A stretch of DNA of 64,000 nt from Thereva unica (taxonomy: Eukaryota > Arthropoda > Insecta > Diptera > Therevidae). Shown here in pieces: positions 22,447-33,725 of the stretch; within the stretch, counting starts at the first letter, position 1, and every line of letters begins with the position of its first letter. The stretch is from positions 154,246,380 to 154,310,379 of the forward strand of contig OX465281.1 of NCBI GenBank assembly GCA_949987705.1, read 5' to 3'. The notes beneath the pieces were generated by a model. It was not told the DNA's origin and made no database searches. It saw only the letters and a program-made list of their open reading frames with translations. Made by a program: the position numbers and the translations under genes.

Positions 22447-22940
22447 TGTGATGATTATGCGCCATCTGTTTGTCGAGAGGATGAATCAACGATTTTCGGT
22501 TGTTGTCTGAACTAAGAATTTATGTACTAAACTAACGAGCAATAAGCGAAGACAACTTGAAGCTGGTCGAAACTTAAGGAAATAAAAGAACATACCACAA
22601 GGAACCAGAAAACGAAGGTTCCAGAAAGTAGACAAAGGTGGAGCTGCCTATATAAAAGCGCCTGGCAGCCGCTATTGAGTCAGTTTTGATTTAAAAGGCG
22701 ATAAAAGTGTTTTAAAGTGAGAACAGTGAAAAGTAGTGATTTGAAAGTGAACTATAAAGCGATAGATAGAATTTAATAGTGCGAGATAGTAAATTTGAAA
22801 GTGATTATAGTGAACTGTAAGAATTGTGTTTGTGTGATTAAATTGTGTTTTCTTTCGTAATAAATAAATTTTGTGTGGATAATTAAAAAGTGTATTCCTT
22901 AATTAATCCTACGAATCCGTTAAGCCGTAAAAGCGTAACA
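22447..22940 (+). repeat. 3' LTR of Gypsy A
   Basis: 494 bp, nearly identical to the 5' LTR. It ends GCGTAACA and is followed by the target duplication ATAT (22941-22944). Confidence 0.95.
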
Positions 22941-23816
22941 ATATTTTAAAGAAAGCGTGAAATTTAAATTTTAATGAAAAAGTTAATTAAAAGTATGGCG
23001 CATTTTTCATCAAAAATTGAAAATATAACTGTAAATCGCGTGAGATTTACAATAACCCTCAATTTTTTGCTTTGTTAATTTCAAATTCTAACAAAATTTT
23101 TTGATGAAAAATGCGCCATTCTTTTAATTAACTTTTTCATTAAAATTGAAATTTCACGCTTTCTTTAAAATATTTTTTATTTTTTACTTTTCAGTACATT
23201 TTTTAGTTAATGAAAAGAATTTTTTTAAGAAATTTTTTTAACCATTTATTTTATTTTCTACTTTTTAGTTTATTATATGTATTCCGCCATTTTATGATGG
23301 CAATTCTATTAGATTTAAAATTACGTCACACAGTTTACTGTATTCATTTGATACCCATGTCGTGGGCTCGGTGGAACATAATTGCAAAAACGGCCGCCAT
23401 CTCGAAACCGTCTTCTTGATTTTTTTACAAAAAGGTCAGATTGCATTTAGTACTTATACATGATGAGTTGAACTCAAGTTGAACCCAAGTCTAACTACAT
23501 GTAAACGGGAGTCGAGTTGGGTCAAGGTTGACTGAACTCGACTCAGCTCTGCTACCTGGGTTTAGTTGAAATTATGCATACGGGCATGAGTTCAGTATTT
23601 GAGTAGTTGAATTTAATTGACAGCAGCATCTCTGTGCTTGTTTGTGATTTTTTGTAACGTGTATTGCTTCTTTATTATCAACTCACCCTTAACTCAACTA
23701 TTCATCTCATCATTCATACACATTAACCACCCGAACTACGAGTGTGTGCAAAATTGGAAGTTGATCGGTTATATTTTCTACTTTTTAGTCTATAAGCTTT
23801 CCGCAATTTAGTGTTA

Positions 23817-24778
23817 GCCGCCATTTTGAATTTGGAATGACGCCACATAGCTTATTTTGTTCTACCTGTCATATCCTTTCATTTGATACCCATGTCAGAG
23901 GGCCACGGAGCACAATTTCAAAAATCGGGCGCCATTTTGGAACCGCCATCTTGATATTTTTACAAAATGGCCAGATTGCATTGTCATCCAAACTAAACGT
24001 GTATGCAAAATTTCAGCTCTATCCGAAACCGCGAAGTGGGTCAAATTTAACTTCCAAGATTTGACGACAAACAGTGTAAGTGTTGGCCGCCATTTTGAAT
24101 TTGGAATGACGCCACATAGCTTATTGTGTTCTACCTGTCATATCCTTTCATTTGATACCCATGTCAGAGGGCCGCGGAGCACAATTTCAAAAATCGGGCG
24201 CCATTTTGGAACCGCTATCTTGATATTTTTACAAAATGGCCAGATTGCATTGTCATCCAAACTAAACGTGTATGCAAAATTTCAGCTCTATCCGAAACCG
24301 GGAAGTGGGTCAAATTTAACTTCCAAGATTTGACGACAAACAGTGTAAGTGTTGGCCGCCATTTTGAATTTGGAATGACGCCACATAGCTTATTGTGTTC
24401 TACCTGTCATATCCTTTCGTTTGATACCCATGTCAGAGGGCCGCGGAGCACAATTTCAAAAATCGGGCGCCATTTTGGAACCGCAATCTTGATATTTTTA
24501 CAAAATGGCCAGATTGCATTGTCATCCAAACTAAACGTGTATGCAAAATTTCAGCTCTATCCGAAACCGGGAAGTGGCTCAAATTTAACTTTCAAGATTT
24601 GACGCGGAGCACAATTTCAAAAATCGGGCGCCGTTTTGGAACCGCCATCTTGATATTTTTACAAAATGGCCAGATTGCATTGTCATCCAAACTAGACGTG
24701 TATGCAAAATTTCAGCTCTATCTGAAACCGGGAAGTGGGTCAAATTTAACTTCCAAGATTTGACGACAAACAGTGTAA
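23817..24778 (+). repeat. Tandem array: three 269-bp units plus one deleted unit
   Basis: The 269-bp family recurs here with starts near 23837, 24061 and 24330. At 24600 the join TTTGACG-CGGAGCAC marks a unit lacking the same 108 bp as the deleted units of copy II. The array is then closed by ACAGTGTAAGTTAAATAAAAG at the tip. Confidence 0.95.
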
Positions 24779-25020
24779 GTTAAATAAAAGAGTTTAAAAA
24801 GGCTACGTGACGCGATAGCCAATACCATATAGATGATGAGAATATTTGTTTTTTTTTGCCTCAGACGACTGGTTTTCGCAGAATCATGTACACCATCCAA
24901 CAATGCGTGAAAATCATAGGGATGTGCGAAGCAACATATATCGAAATATAGCAACATACATCATAACAAAAAAATTTTTAAAAGTTTTTTAATATGTACG
25001 GAAGATAATAAAACTAGTTG

Positions 25021-26159
25021 CCCAGCTAGCACAAAATAGTAGCAATGGAGTTAATCTAACTAGTAAAAGAGTCGTAAGATAAGATATGTAGTGCGACTGT
25101 AGCTCCATTGCGACTGAAAAAGCAGATCTTTAATGTTTATTTTGTAACAACTTTGGTCGCAATGAGGCGAAAAATATGCTTTTGCTATGTTTTAAATGTG
25201 TTGTTGCCACAAACTGAAGTTGCACATAACAAGATAAAACATTTCGAACATCGGGAAAAGTTATTATTCTTTATAATATATACATATTTTTAACAAAAAA
25301 GAAATCGCAGGTTAAGTGTGTTTCAAAAGTCAGAGACATAATGGAACGAAACGAAAAAACAACACACAACTCACTATGTAGCACTTTAAAATTAAAACAT
25401 TGTAGGATTTCACAGCAAAATTATAAAACGAATGCCATTTTGTTGATGAATGTGGGTGACTTACCTCTGGAAAATTCACGCGCCACCCGAAAAAAAGAAA
25501 ATTTGGAAAATATTTGGGAAATTAGAAGAATTTCGAGTTTTTAATATTAGCATGGCACTCTGAAAACTACAGCTAAACACATTTTTTTAAGCTCCTAGTG
25601 TAATATTGCACTAAAAAATGGTTAAAAGAAAGATAAACTCCATAGAAAACCGCTTTTGTTTTTTCTTAAATTAAACTGAGTAGTGTAGAAAAAACTTAGA
25701 ACGTTGAAAAATATGGCGAGTATGGAGCTTTTGACAGATGTTTTCCAAAGTCCTTGTAACTGCACAAAAACCTCCATAAAGCCTTTTGAACCTTTAAAAT
25801 GTAATATTAACTTGACAAAAACTTACAACAACTTAGCCACATTAGGGTTGTTAACTATTTTCTATATTTGTAGCAGTTGCAATATAAAAACATTTATGAA
25901 ATGTGATACTAAAGGAAATGTTTTAATAACTTTAATTTATTTTAAATATGACATCTCTTTTGCAACTGTTATGGAACAACAAGTGCATTTTTCCGCAACA
26001 AAAATAAAACTGTAGTGTAACTGAACCAGATGATTTGTTGCCAAGTTTTAATTCGAGATAATAATATAACCTTCATGTGACTACATTTGTTTAAAAAAAC
26101 TGGAATACGACCCAATTGAAACATAAATTTGCTACAAATTGAAATCAGTGCTAGCTGGG
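25021..26159. mobile_element. TIR element, CCCAGCTAGCAC ends, no transposase
   Basis: CCCAGCTAGCAC at 25021-25032 is matched by the exact complement at 26148-26159. The element is 1.14 kb and AT-rich with no recognisable protein. The 103-codon frame at 25704-26015 resembles nothing known to me. Flanks end TG on the left and start TG on the right, so the target duplication may be 2 bp or lost. Confidence 0.65.
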
Positions 26160-26195
26160 TGGGATATGGGTTCGACCCTTTCGGTCCACACGATC

Positions 26196-27167
26196 AACTT
26201 CCCAGTATGATGGATGTTGAATATTATGATTGGATATTTTAATAATAAATGAACAATAGGCAATATAGAATATATGTATAATACCGAGAATTTGTCACAA
26301 TTGTTTATCAATATTTTCGCTAAAATGTCAAACTAAATGTGCGCCCTTACAAGATTAGGTATTAATGTGTTTCGGCACCTCAGTGAAGTCGATATAGTTT
26401 TTAGTTCGCGCGGTATCGTGCAGGTACAAAAATCACTTAAGTCATTTAAACCAAAAAACCACTGGACCGAATATTATAAAAAAATCTTTTCAGATTATAT
26501 TGCCGCTAATACGCTTCGAAAGGCACCTCAAATAAGTCAATATCTTTTGTGGTTCGGGCCATATCGTGCAGGTACACAAATCACTTACGCCGCCTAAACA
26601 AAAAAACGGCTGGACCGAATTTTATGAAAATCTTTTCAGATCATATTTTGGTTAATACTCTTCGAACGGCACCTCAACTAAGTCGATATCTTTTATAGTT
26701 CGCGCGATATCGTGCAGGTACAAAAATCACTTAAGTCATTTAAACCAAAAAACCGCTGGACCGAATATTATAAAAATCTTTTCATATTATATTGTCGCTA
26801 ATACCCTTCGAACGGCACCTCAAGTAAGTCAATATCTTTCGTGGTTCGGGCGATATCGTGCAGGTACAAAAGTCACTTACGTCGCTTAAACAAAAAAACG
26901 GCTGGACCGAATCTCATGAAAATCTTTTCAGATCATATTTCGGTTAATACGCTTCGAACGACACCTCAACGAAGTCGATATCAGTTTTGGTTCGCGCGAT
27001 ATCGTGCAGGAAAAAATGACCACATCCGTACGCACATACACACACACACATACTTCTTCCCAATTTTTTGCTTAAAATGCTCCTGGGACCTTGAAAGATG
27101 AAAATACGTTGGAATTTTCGATTTCGATTTTCGGACCGATTACAATAACTTCCTATACTGGGAAGTT
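26196..27167. mobile_element. TIR element carrying 146-bp repeats
   Basis: AACTTCCCAGTAT (26196-26208) is repeated as exact complement at 27155-27167. At the right end AACTTCC and GGAAGTT also pair with each other as a small terminal hairpin (27147-27167). The interior is mostly the tandem array at 26386-27020, followed by a (CA)n stretch. No target duplication is clear. Confidence 0.55.
26386..27020 (+). repeat. 146-bp tandem repeat with alternating unit types
   Basis: The word AAGTC(G/A)ATAT recurs at 26386, 26534, 26680, 26826 and 26972, a period of 146-148 bp. Units 1, 3 and 5 share TTCGCGCG before TATCGTGCAGG. Units 2 and 4 share TGGTTCGGG there and GTCAATATC at the start. The array therefore looks like a dimer-based higher-order repeat of about 292 bp. 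Confidence 0.85.
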
Positions 27168-27194
27168 AAAAAAAATTATTAGTGTAACATATTA

Positions 27195-28200
27195 TTAGTT
27201 AGTTAGCAATAAATTAATGAAAATGACCCACAAACAATGCCCGTTACTGTGCTCTACCCCCTTAAGTGGCGTACCTAGTGTGTTTGGCATAGGTACGGCC
27301 AGCAAGTTTTCTCCGACTAAGAAGTGCCCAGGAGTTAGCGCTTTCAGGTCCGTGGGGTTATCAGTGATGGCGTTCAGTGGCCTCGAGTTGAGACAGGCCT
27401 CGATCTGTGCGAGTAGGGTGAACATTTCCTCCAGAGTGAGAATTTGACTGCCAACCACTCGCTTTAGGTGGTGCTTAAAGGACTTTACGCCGACTTCCCA
27501 AAGGCCACCAAAATGAGGGGAAGCGGGAGGTATAAAATGCCATTCTGTTCCGTCCTTGAGAGTGAGCTGCGGAAGATCGTTGCTGTGGGTAAGCTGGTAA
27601 AGATATATGTTGACAGCTGTCTGTCTGCGCCCACGAAGTTTTTACCGTTGTCACTGTATAGTTTCGCGCATCTTCCACGTCGGCTTACGAATCGACGGAA
27701 GGCTGCGATAAATGCCTCAGTAGTTAAATCAGTGACTAATTCTACATGTACTGCTCGCGTAGAGAAGCAGGCGAAGACTGCTACATAGCACTTGAGTCGA
27801 TTCCGTTGTCGGCCTCGAGTCGGTTTGATCAAAAAGGGTCCAGCGTAGTCCACGCCATTATGAAGGAAGGGTTTAGCTGGACATACCCGCTCCGGGGGCA
27901 AGTCGCCCATTAGCGGCGTAAAAGTTTTAGCCCGCGCTCTGCAGCAAAAACGCACTGATGTATAAATTGTCTCACCTTTCGTCGACCATTGGGGATCCAA
28001 TACCATTGTCGAAGTTGTTCGAGAGTAGCTTGTGTGCCTCCATGTAGAGTTTTGGAATGGGCATTGGCAATTAGAAGTTTGGTTAAGTAGCTATCAGTTG
28101 GAAGTATGATAGGTTGTGTTTCGTCTTCTGATAAGAGCGCATTTTTTAGTCTGCCACTTACTCGTAATATGTGCTTGAAATCAATAATAGGCTTCAAGGC
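27195..28200 (-). pseudogene. BEL/Pao integrase region
   Basis: Three overlapping frames (28197-27910, 28006-27485, 27458-27195) read as one domain. The zinc-binding start shows HGGTQATLEQLR and FIHQC. The catalytic core shows NGVDYAGPF and YSDNGKNFVGA. A frame change precedes ACLNSRPL and LTPGHFLVGE, which are family hallmarks. The third acidic residue is the Glu of QIEACLNSRPL. Homology stops after PNTLGTPL, where DUF5641 should follow. The frameshifts mean no enzyme is made. Confidence 0.9.
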
Positions 28201-28870
28201 TTTAAGTTTACTTCTTGTGCTCCTGAAGCTAGGCAGTTGAGCTCACTGGGGTATGTCTGCCGTTTTTCAATTTTAATCCATTGCTCTAAGGTTAAATCCA
28301 GTTCGGCTAGGCTTAAGTAGCCTGAATGTCTCAACTTTGCTGGAGTTTTGCTGTTGTAGATGAATCGTAGGCAGTAGGCGGTTATACGAAGGAGTCTCGA
28401 AAAGTCTGAGTACCTCTGCATAAGGGATGTTCTTGAATCATCCGCGCTGTGTGCGATGAAAGTAGATGTTGAGTGGTTCGGGCGAATAGTCTCATAAACT
28501 TCCGGAGGTATGGAAAGGTTAGTTATCTTGGGCCAATCGGCAGAATGTTTCGATAGCCACTGTGGTCCCGACTACCAAAGCTGGTAGTCTCTCATTTTAG
28601 CTGCTGGAATACCTCTGGTTATGCAATCTGCGGGGTTTTGCGTCGTGGGGACATGGTGCCAAATTGCCTGAGGAAGTTTTTCGTGGATCAGAGCGACGCG
28701 GTTGGCTATGAAGACCTTCCATTTAGATAGATGCTCACGGAGCCAAGCTAATACCACGGTTGAATCCGACCATGCGTGCGTGGGAAAAGTATCCAGATTT
28801 AAGATTGTCCTGTTTCCAACAAACGTTTGATGTGAAGATCGTTTATATGCTTTAGTTCAGATTTATAGTC
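28201..28870 (-). pseudogene. BEL/Pao RNase H region
   Basis: The minus frame at 28757-28572 reads VLAWLREHLSKWKVFIANRV, then HVPTTQNPADCITRGI. These are the words that close the RNase H domain in BEL/Pao. The frame at 28421-28194 continues toward the integrase. An earlier part (28870-28760) is out of frame. No intact active site can be assembled from one frame. Confidence 0.8.
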
Positions 28871-28873
28871 CAG

Positions 28874-30039
28874 CTAGGAAGAATTAACTACAGGGACTTG
28901 GTCATCCCATCCTATCTTTGCAGTCCATAATTTCTGCAAAAGTATCTTGGAGGTTATCGTCACTGGGGACAACCATCCTAGAGGGTCGTATATTTTGCTT
29001 ATATCGGAGAGAATAGATCGTTTGGACGATCTCGTAGCGCTTGGAAGAGTGATGTAGTAGCGAAAGGCATCTAGCCGGGGGTTCCAACCAAGGCCCAATG
29101 TTTTTTTTTGGGAGTCCGTAATGAGCTTCTCGTTCATACCAGTATTCTTGTCCGCCTCGGGGATATCTGCTAGCAAGTCAGGTGTGTTAGATACCCACTT
29201 CCGCAGGTTGAAGCCTCCATACTTGAAAACCATTTTCAATTCGTCACGAACGCGGCTTGCGGCTGCCTTATCGTAGGAGCCAAAGAGAACATCATCTAGA
29301 TAGGTGTTTTCATGGATGATTTTTGCACCTTCAGGATGCGTTAGTTGATGATCATCTGCCAATTGCTTGAGCACCTTGCAGGCCAGGTAGGGTGCGGCGG
29401 CGGTGCCGTAAGTAACAATGCGAAGACGGAAGCAGCTGACTGGTTGTGATGGAGAAGATCGCCGCAATATCCTCTGTAGGTCTATTTCTGCCGGGTTTAT
29501 CAAAATCTGCCGGAACATCTTCTCCAAGTCACCGGTAAAGACGTACGGGAAGAAGCGTCATCTTGCTAAAACTACGAAGAAGTCGTTTTGTAGCTTTGGT
29601 CCGATATGCAGTAGATCGTTCAATGATACTCCGGTGTGAGTCGGTTACGAGGCATTGAAGACCACTCGTAGTTTTGTCGTCGAGCTGCTTGGTTTCAATA
29701 CGGCGTGATGAGGTAAATAGTATACCGGACCTTGTGTTTCCCTCTCGTCCTGCACCAATTCCATATGATTAAGAGATAAGTATTCTTCCATGAAGCCCGA
29801 GTATGCTTTAAGTAGCGGTGGATCTCAATGAACCTTCTTTCCATGCGGATCAAAGCAGTCAAGGCAGCTTCACGTGAGTCTCCTAGTTGGAGCTCGGTAT
29901 TCTTTATAGCTAGGCGTGCTACGAATCTACCATTTACATCTCGATATTGAGTCTTCTGGAAGATCCTTTCACATTCAGCATCTTTCGGGTCTAGCAAGTG
30001 TTGCTGAGGTGGCTTTTCAATTTCCCAGAACTTTTGCAA
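28874..30039 (-). pseudogene. BEL/Pao reverse transcriptase region
   Basis: The minus frame 30039-29695 holds the upstream linker (FWEIEKPPQQ, then GRFVARLAIK). A broken stretch follows at 29695-29530. The frame 29527-28874 (217 codons) has EKMFRQILI, YGTAAAPYLA and the catalytic box as TYLDDVLFGS, then YDPLGWLSPVTI. All are typical of BEL/Pao rather than Gypsy. The enzyme copies the element RNA, but the frameshifts prevent this here. Confidence 0.9.
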
Positions 30040-30281
30040 GAGGGTGTCAAGGCTGTTTGTAGTAGTAGTGACTTAAAAACTCGTTGTGAGTGAAGCCTGT
30101 TGTACTACTTCGGCCATGGGCCCTGATAGGATCCAGCCTAAAGTTGGAGCTTGAGCTACGGGAGTTCCATCTGGACCACTGCGAATGTTGCCTAGTAGAA
30201 TTCTTGCATGTAAATCAACACCAAGGATCAGATCAATTCCAGACGGCTTATCAAAAAATGGATCTGCTAGCTGCAGTCCTG

Positions 30282-30665
30282 CTATATGTGGCCAGTTTTT
30301 TTAGTGTAAATGTGTAAGTGATGGAAGTACCAGAGATTGAACTGTATAGGTTTTTGAAGGATCAATGGTATAACTTCATGAAGAACGACTGCATTAGCTT
30401 TGTCTGCATCAATATTTCTTCTTCCATAGATTGAAATATCAGTAGGTCTTTTAGCCAGTCGCGATGCATTAGCCAAAGACGTAGTTATGAAGCTAGATTC
30501 TGATCCCTGGTCCACTAATGCTCGGGCGCGAACAGTTCCGCCATCAGCTGATCTTAGCAGCACCACAGCTGTAGCTAGTAAAGTGGTATCTTGTCTAGGC
30601 TTTTTGGCGTGCATACTGGCTACGTGGGCAAGTGTAGAGCTAGATGTAGAAGCTTCACTTCGCAT
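30282..30665 (-). pseudogene. BEL/Pao aspartic protease (DUF1758 type)
   Basis: The 127-codon minus frame has RARALVDQGSESSFI. This is the family form of the catalytic motif with DQGS in place of DTGA. TTSLANASRLAKRPTDISIYG follows. The frame begins directly after the nested LINE, so the join to the gag part is broken. Confidence 0.85.
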
Positions 30666-30689
30666 AGGTTGGTTGTCATGCTAGCAGCC

Positions 30690-32621
30690 TTTTTTTATGT
30701 GGCAGTGCTAAGCTCAGAAGTCACCCTTTGTACTATTAGTCCGTCATGTCATTTGTCATGTCATGGTCTAGCAGTAAGCTTAGTACTGGGAAGGGATGAG
30801 GGGGGGGGGAATAAGTTAAGGGTTAAAAGGTACGGGGGGTTATTGAAGAAGGTGGTGAGGAACCTTGCGTTTGAACTCTTGGATGTTGTAGGAGCTCGGA
30901 AATACTGACTGAGAGAGGTTATTCCACAGTCGAGTTGTTCTATTAACAAATGAATTCATATCTTGTTGAGTGCGTGAAAGGGGTAGTTGGAGGTGAAGGG
31001 AATGAGACGAGTGGGCTAATCTGGTGTTGCGGGTATAAGATTGCCGTGGAGGCAGGAGAGCGTTTAACTCGAAGGAACAGTCACTATGATAGTAGCGATA
31101 AAATTTTGTCAGTGCTGCTACATTCCTACGGTGGCTCAGGGGGTCGATGGTGCCGCAGGCGGTGTCGTCACCAATTAACTTGAGTGCCCTTTTTTGCACC
31201 TTATCTAACCATGCCAAGGTGGTTATTGGGGCGCCGCCCCAAACGAGGGAGTTATATTCGAGAAAAGGCCCAATGAAGGATTTATAAATAACAGCACGGG
31301 CCGATGGCTGGAGGAGGAGCTTGCACCTCTTAAGAAATCCCAAAACACTGGGATGCTTGTTTGGCGATTTGGAATATGTATGTGGTCATTCCATCGCAAG
31401 CCTTTGGCTAATGTCACGCCTAAGATGTGTAAGGATGAGTCGGCCATTAGTTGAACTTCACCCACTTTCAAAGGTGGAGTGAACTTCTTTTTGGAGATAA
31501 TACAGTACTTGGTTTTGTCGGAGTTGAATTCAACACGATTCTTCTCTCCCCACTTTAGAATCAGTTTAACGTCGTTATTAATCGACTTGGACATTAGTTC
31601 GCGATCCTTAAGACAGGATCTGGCATGAGTCTGTCTTGTATCGGCGCTGTACGAGTAACGTAGTACCGTCGTCAGCGAAGCTGAGAAGTGGGTTGGAAAG
31701 GATTGAAAGAAGGTCGTTTATAAATATGAGAAATAGGGCCGGGGATAAAATTGACCCCTGGGGGACCCCCGCAGAGATCGGGTGGGATGCGGATTTGACG
31801 CCATTCAATACTACTTTGGTTGAACGGCCAGAAAGGAAACTCTCAATCCACTTCTGTAGAAGTGAGTCCACTCCAATAGCTTTGAGTTTAGCTAACAGGG
31901 CTGAGTGCCAAAATCTATCGAAAGCCTTGGAGATATCTAGAGCAACCAGACAAGACTCACCGGATCCATGCAGACTACAGCTGAGGTGTTCTGTAAGACA
32001 GACTAAAAGATCGCCAGTAGATCTTTTTTGTCGGAAGCCATACTGTCTGTCGTTTATGAGTAGGTTGGATTCTATATATCCCATAAGCTTTTTGTTGATT
32101 ATCATCTCCATGGTTTTGGAGAGAATATAAGTAATTGCTATTGGGCGGTAATTGGAGGGAAGGCTGGAATCACCTTTTTTCGGTATGGGCTGAACTTGGG
32201 CAAGTTTCCAAGAGTCGGGATAAACTCCGGAAAAATATGACAGGGAAAATAATTTGCGCAGAGGTTTAGCCAAAGGTGAGGCGCATTGTTTTAAGACGAT
32301 AGGGGGTATATTATCGGGTCCAGTGGATTTGTTGGCATCGAGCTCTTTGAGGCACCTGTACACCTCGCGAGTCCTGAAAAAAACCCTGTCCATTGAATGA
32401 GCGTTACGCTCGGAAACATTGGGTAACACATCAGTTTCGGGTAAAGAAGAGTTCGAAGCGAACATAGATGCGAATAAACTGGCCTTGGATTTGCTGTCTG
32501 TTGTTACCTTCTCATTGTGAATAAAGGAAGCGGTTGAAGTTGTAGTGAAATTCTTCTTGATGGAACTTACCAAGGACCAGAAGTTTTTGTTAACGGAGGT
32601 TGCTGTTCTGGTTTGTGCCAC
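30690..32621 (-). mobile_element. CR1/Jockey-type LINE, 5' truncated, inside the BEL element
   Basis: Reverse transcriptase and the C-terminal region are read on the minus strand. The 3' end is marked by a run of seven A on that strand (30691-30697 as T). The 5' junction at about 32621 lies just after the BEL zinc-knuckle region. No endonuclease or ORF1 is present, so the copy is 5' truncated. I could not find a matching target duplication. Confidence 0.8.
30840..32621 (-). pseudogene. LINE reverse transcriptase, two frameshifts
   Basis: The minus frame 32621-31608 (337 codons) carries LDANKSTGPDNIPP, then NYRPIAI, YGFRQKRSTGDLL, LVALDISKAFDRFWH (motif A Asp present), GVPQGSILSP and the FADD catalytic box at 31668-31679. 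A frameshift directly after FADD moves the thumb region to the frame 31594-31223, and another near 31340 to 31343-30840. The last frame ends with SLVWGGAP, LDKVQKRALKLIGD, RLWNNLSQSVFP and FKRKV. The domain order fits CR1/Jockey-group LINEs. The fragment at 2442-2573 and 1209-1286 belongs to a related family. Confidence 0.88.
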
Positions 32622-33300
32622 TGTCGACCTTCCACGCCGGGTACAGGTGCCTGATGGATCATCGTATGATGTCCCTGGTTACACTTTTGACAGGTTTTGT
32701 CTGAACTACATGCAGAACTTACGTGGCTCGACTTCAGGCAATTTGTGCAGATTGACTTCTTCTTTAATAAGTCTATGCGTTCTTCAATAGTCTTGGACCG
32801 TAACTGAGGGAAGAACATGATGAAATGGCCACGGCCACAGCAGCCGCAGTCGGTAGATTTGGTTTTCGTAATATGATGGCTGCGAGTATTAGGTCTTGGT
32901 GATGATGACTGTTGACGTACTACTGGTCGCGGTAGGGTTTTCACAAAATCTTTTATTGCGGTTAAGGCTTGCAGGCGCGATTCCAAGAAAGTTTGGAGTG
33001 ATTTGAAGGAGGGCACGTCTGTAGATGAAATAAAAGACGTTTCCCTTCCCAGTCCTTGTGTGTACTACTATCTAATTTGTTCGAGAGTAGGTATACGAAC
33101 CAGCCACCCCAATGGTCGAGAGGGCGATCTAAATTGTTCAATATTCGGAATGCTAAGTGGAATCCATCAACAAGTCTACGTAGTTCTGCAGCTGTTTCCC
33201 CAGACATAGCTTGTATGTTGACCAGCGCGTTTAAATTGGAGTTGACCAGAACTCGCTTATTCTCGAAGCGCGTGGACAGGGTATCCCAGGCGGCGCTATA
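32622..33300 (-). pseudogene. BEL/Pao gag, partial
   Basis: The minus frames 33207-32962 and 33016-32622 encode an N-terminal helical part (FHLAFRILNNLDRPLDHWG) and, after a frameshift, a basic linker and two Cys/His clusters. The clusters are CGCCGRGHFIMFFP (His then Phe in place of the last Cys) and CTNCLKSSHVSSAC, then CQKCNQGHHTMIH. This is the DUF1759 and zinc-knuckle layout of BEL gag. The protein start lies beyond 33207 and is lost in the (TTTA)n tract. Confidence 0.8.
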
Positions 33301-33432
33301 ATTTTTATTTATTTATTTTATTAATTTATTTATTTTATTTATTTATTTTATTTATTTATTTTATTTATTTATTTTATTTATTTATTTTATTTATTTATTT
33401 TATTTATTTATTTATTTATTTTATTTATTTAT
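33299..33432. repeat. (TTTA)n / (TTTTA)n microsatellite
   Basis: About 130 bp of TTTATTTATTTTA repeats. Such tracts often form the 3' tail of a LINE read from the other strand. The unique sequence that follows (GACAGCTTATGTACAAAGAC) could be that tail end. Confidence 0.9.
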
Positions 33433-33587
33433 TGACAGCTTATGTACAAAGACTAACAGTCTTAAATTATTGTCCATTCATAATAAAGAGGTTGGTTATA
33501 CAGTAATACAATACAAGGAAAAGTTAAAATATAAATAGCATGCAAGAGAAACTATGAGTAATAAAAAAGAGCAAAATAAAACAAAAG

Positions 33588-33595
<8 letters not shown>

Positions 33596-33669
<74 letters not shown>

Positions 33670-33690
33670 ATATATATATATATATATATA

Positions 33691-33722
<32 letters not shown>
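33596..33722. repeat. (TA)n microsatellite, interrupted
   Basis: About 127 bp of TA repeats with three short interruptions (TATG, TGTG, CC). The next unique sequence is GACTAAGGCTTCCTCAAATG. Confidence 0.95.

Positions 33723-33725
<3 letters not shown>

Larger units (their letters stand above)
15643..22940 (+). mobile_element. Ty3/Gypsy retrotransposon A, near-complete but defective
   Basis: 494-bp LTRs (three differences seen) start TGTGATGATT and end GCGTAACA. ATAT is duplicated at 15639-15642 and 22941-22944. Gene order is gag, protease, reverse transcriptase, RNase H, integrase. Coding is broken by a frameshift in gag, a 19-bp tandem duplication in the protease, a 1.14-kb insertion after the protease and frame changes before the reverse transcriptase core. 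The high LTR identity means the insertion is young, so damage came fast or the copy was mobilised in trans. No envelope gene is seen. Confidence 0.95.
15556..24806 (+). mobile_element. Foldback-like repeat unit, copy III, split by Gypsy A
   Basis: Without the retroelement at 15643-22940 this is about 1.95 kb. It comprises a short arm (15556-15642 plus 22945-23005), a loop of about 100 bases, a long arm and spacer to 23816, the 269-bp array and the tip at about 24800. The loop reads as the exact complement of that in copy I, and inside it GTAAATC and GATTTAC can pair as a 7-bp hairpin. The target duplication ATAT on both sides of Gypsy A shows that this unit was in place before the retroelement arrived. 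Confidence 0.7.
27195..33300 (-). mobile_element. BEL/Pao retrotransposon, decayed, split by a LINE
   Basis: On the minus strand the order is gag (33207-32622), then a nested LINE (32621-30690), protease (30665-30282), reverse transcriptase (30039-28874), RNase H region (28870-28200) and integrase (28197-27195). This protease-first order with integrase last is that of BEL/Pao. There are many frameshifts. The C-terminal DUF5641 domain is missing at the low-coordinate end, and no LTR is recognisable on either side. Confidence 0.9.
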
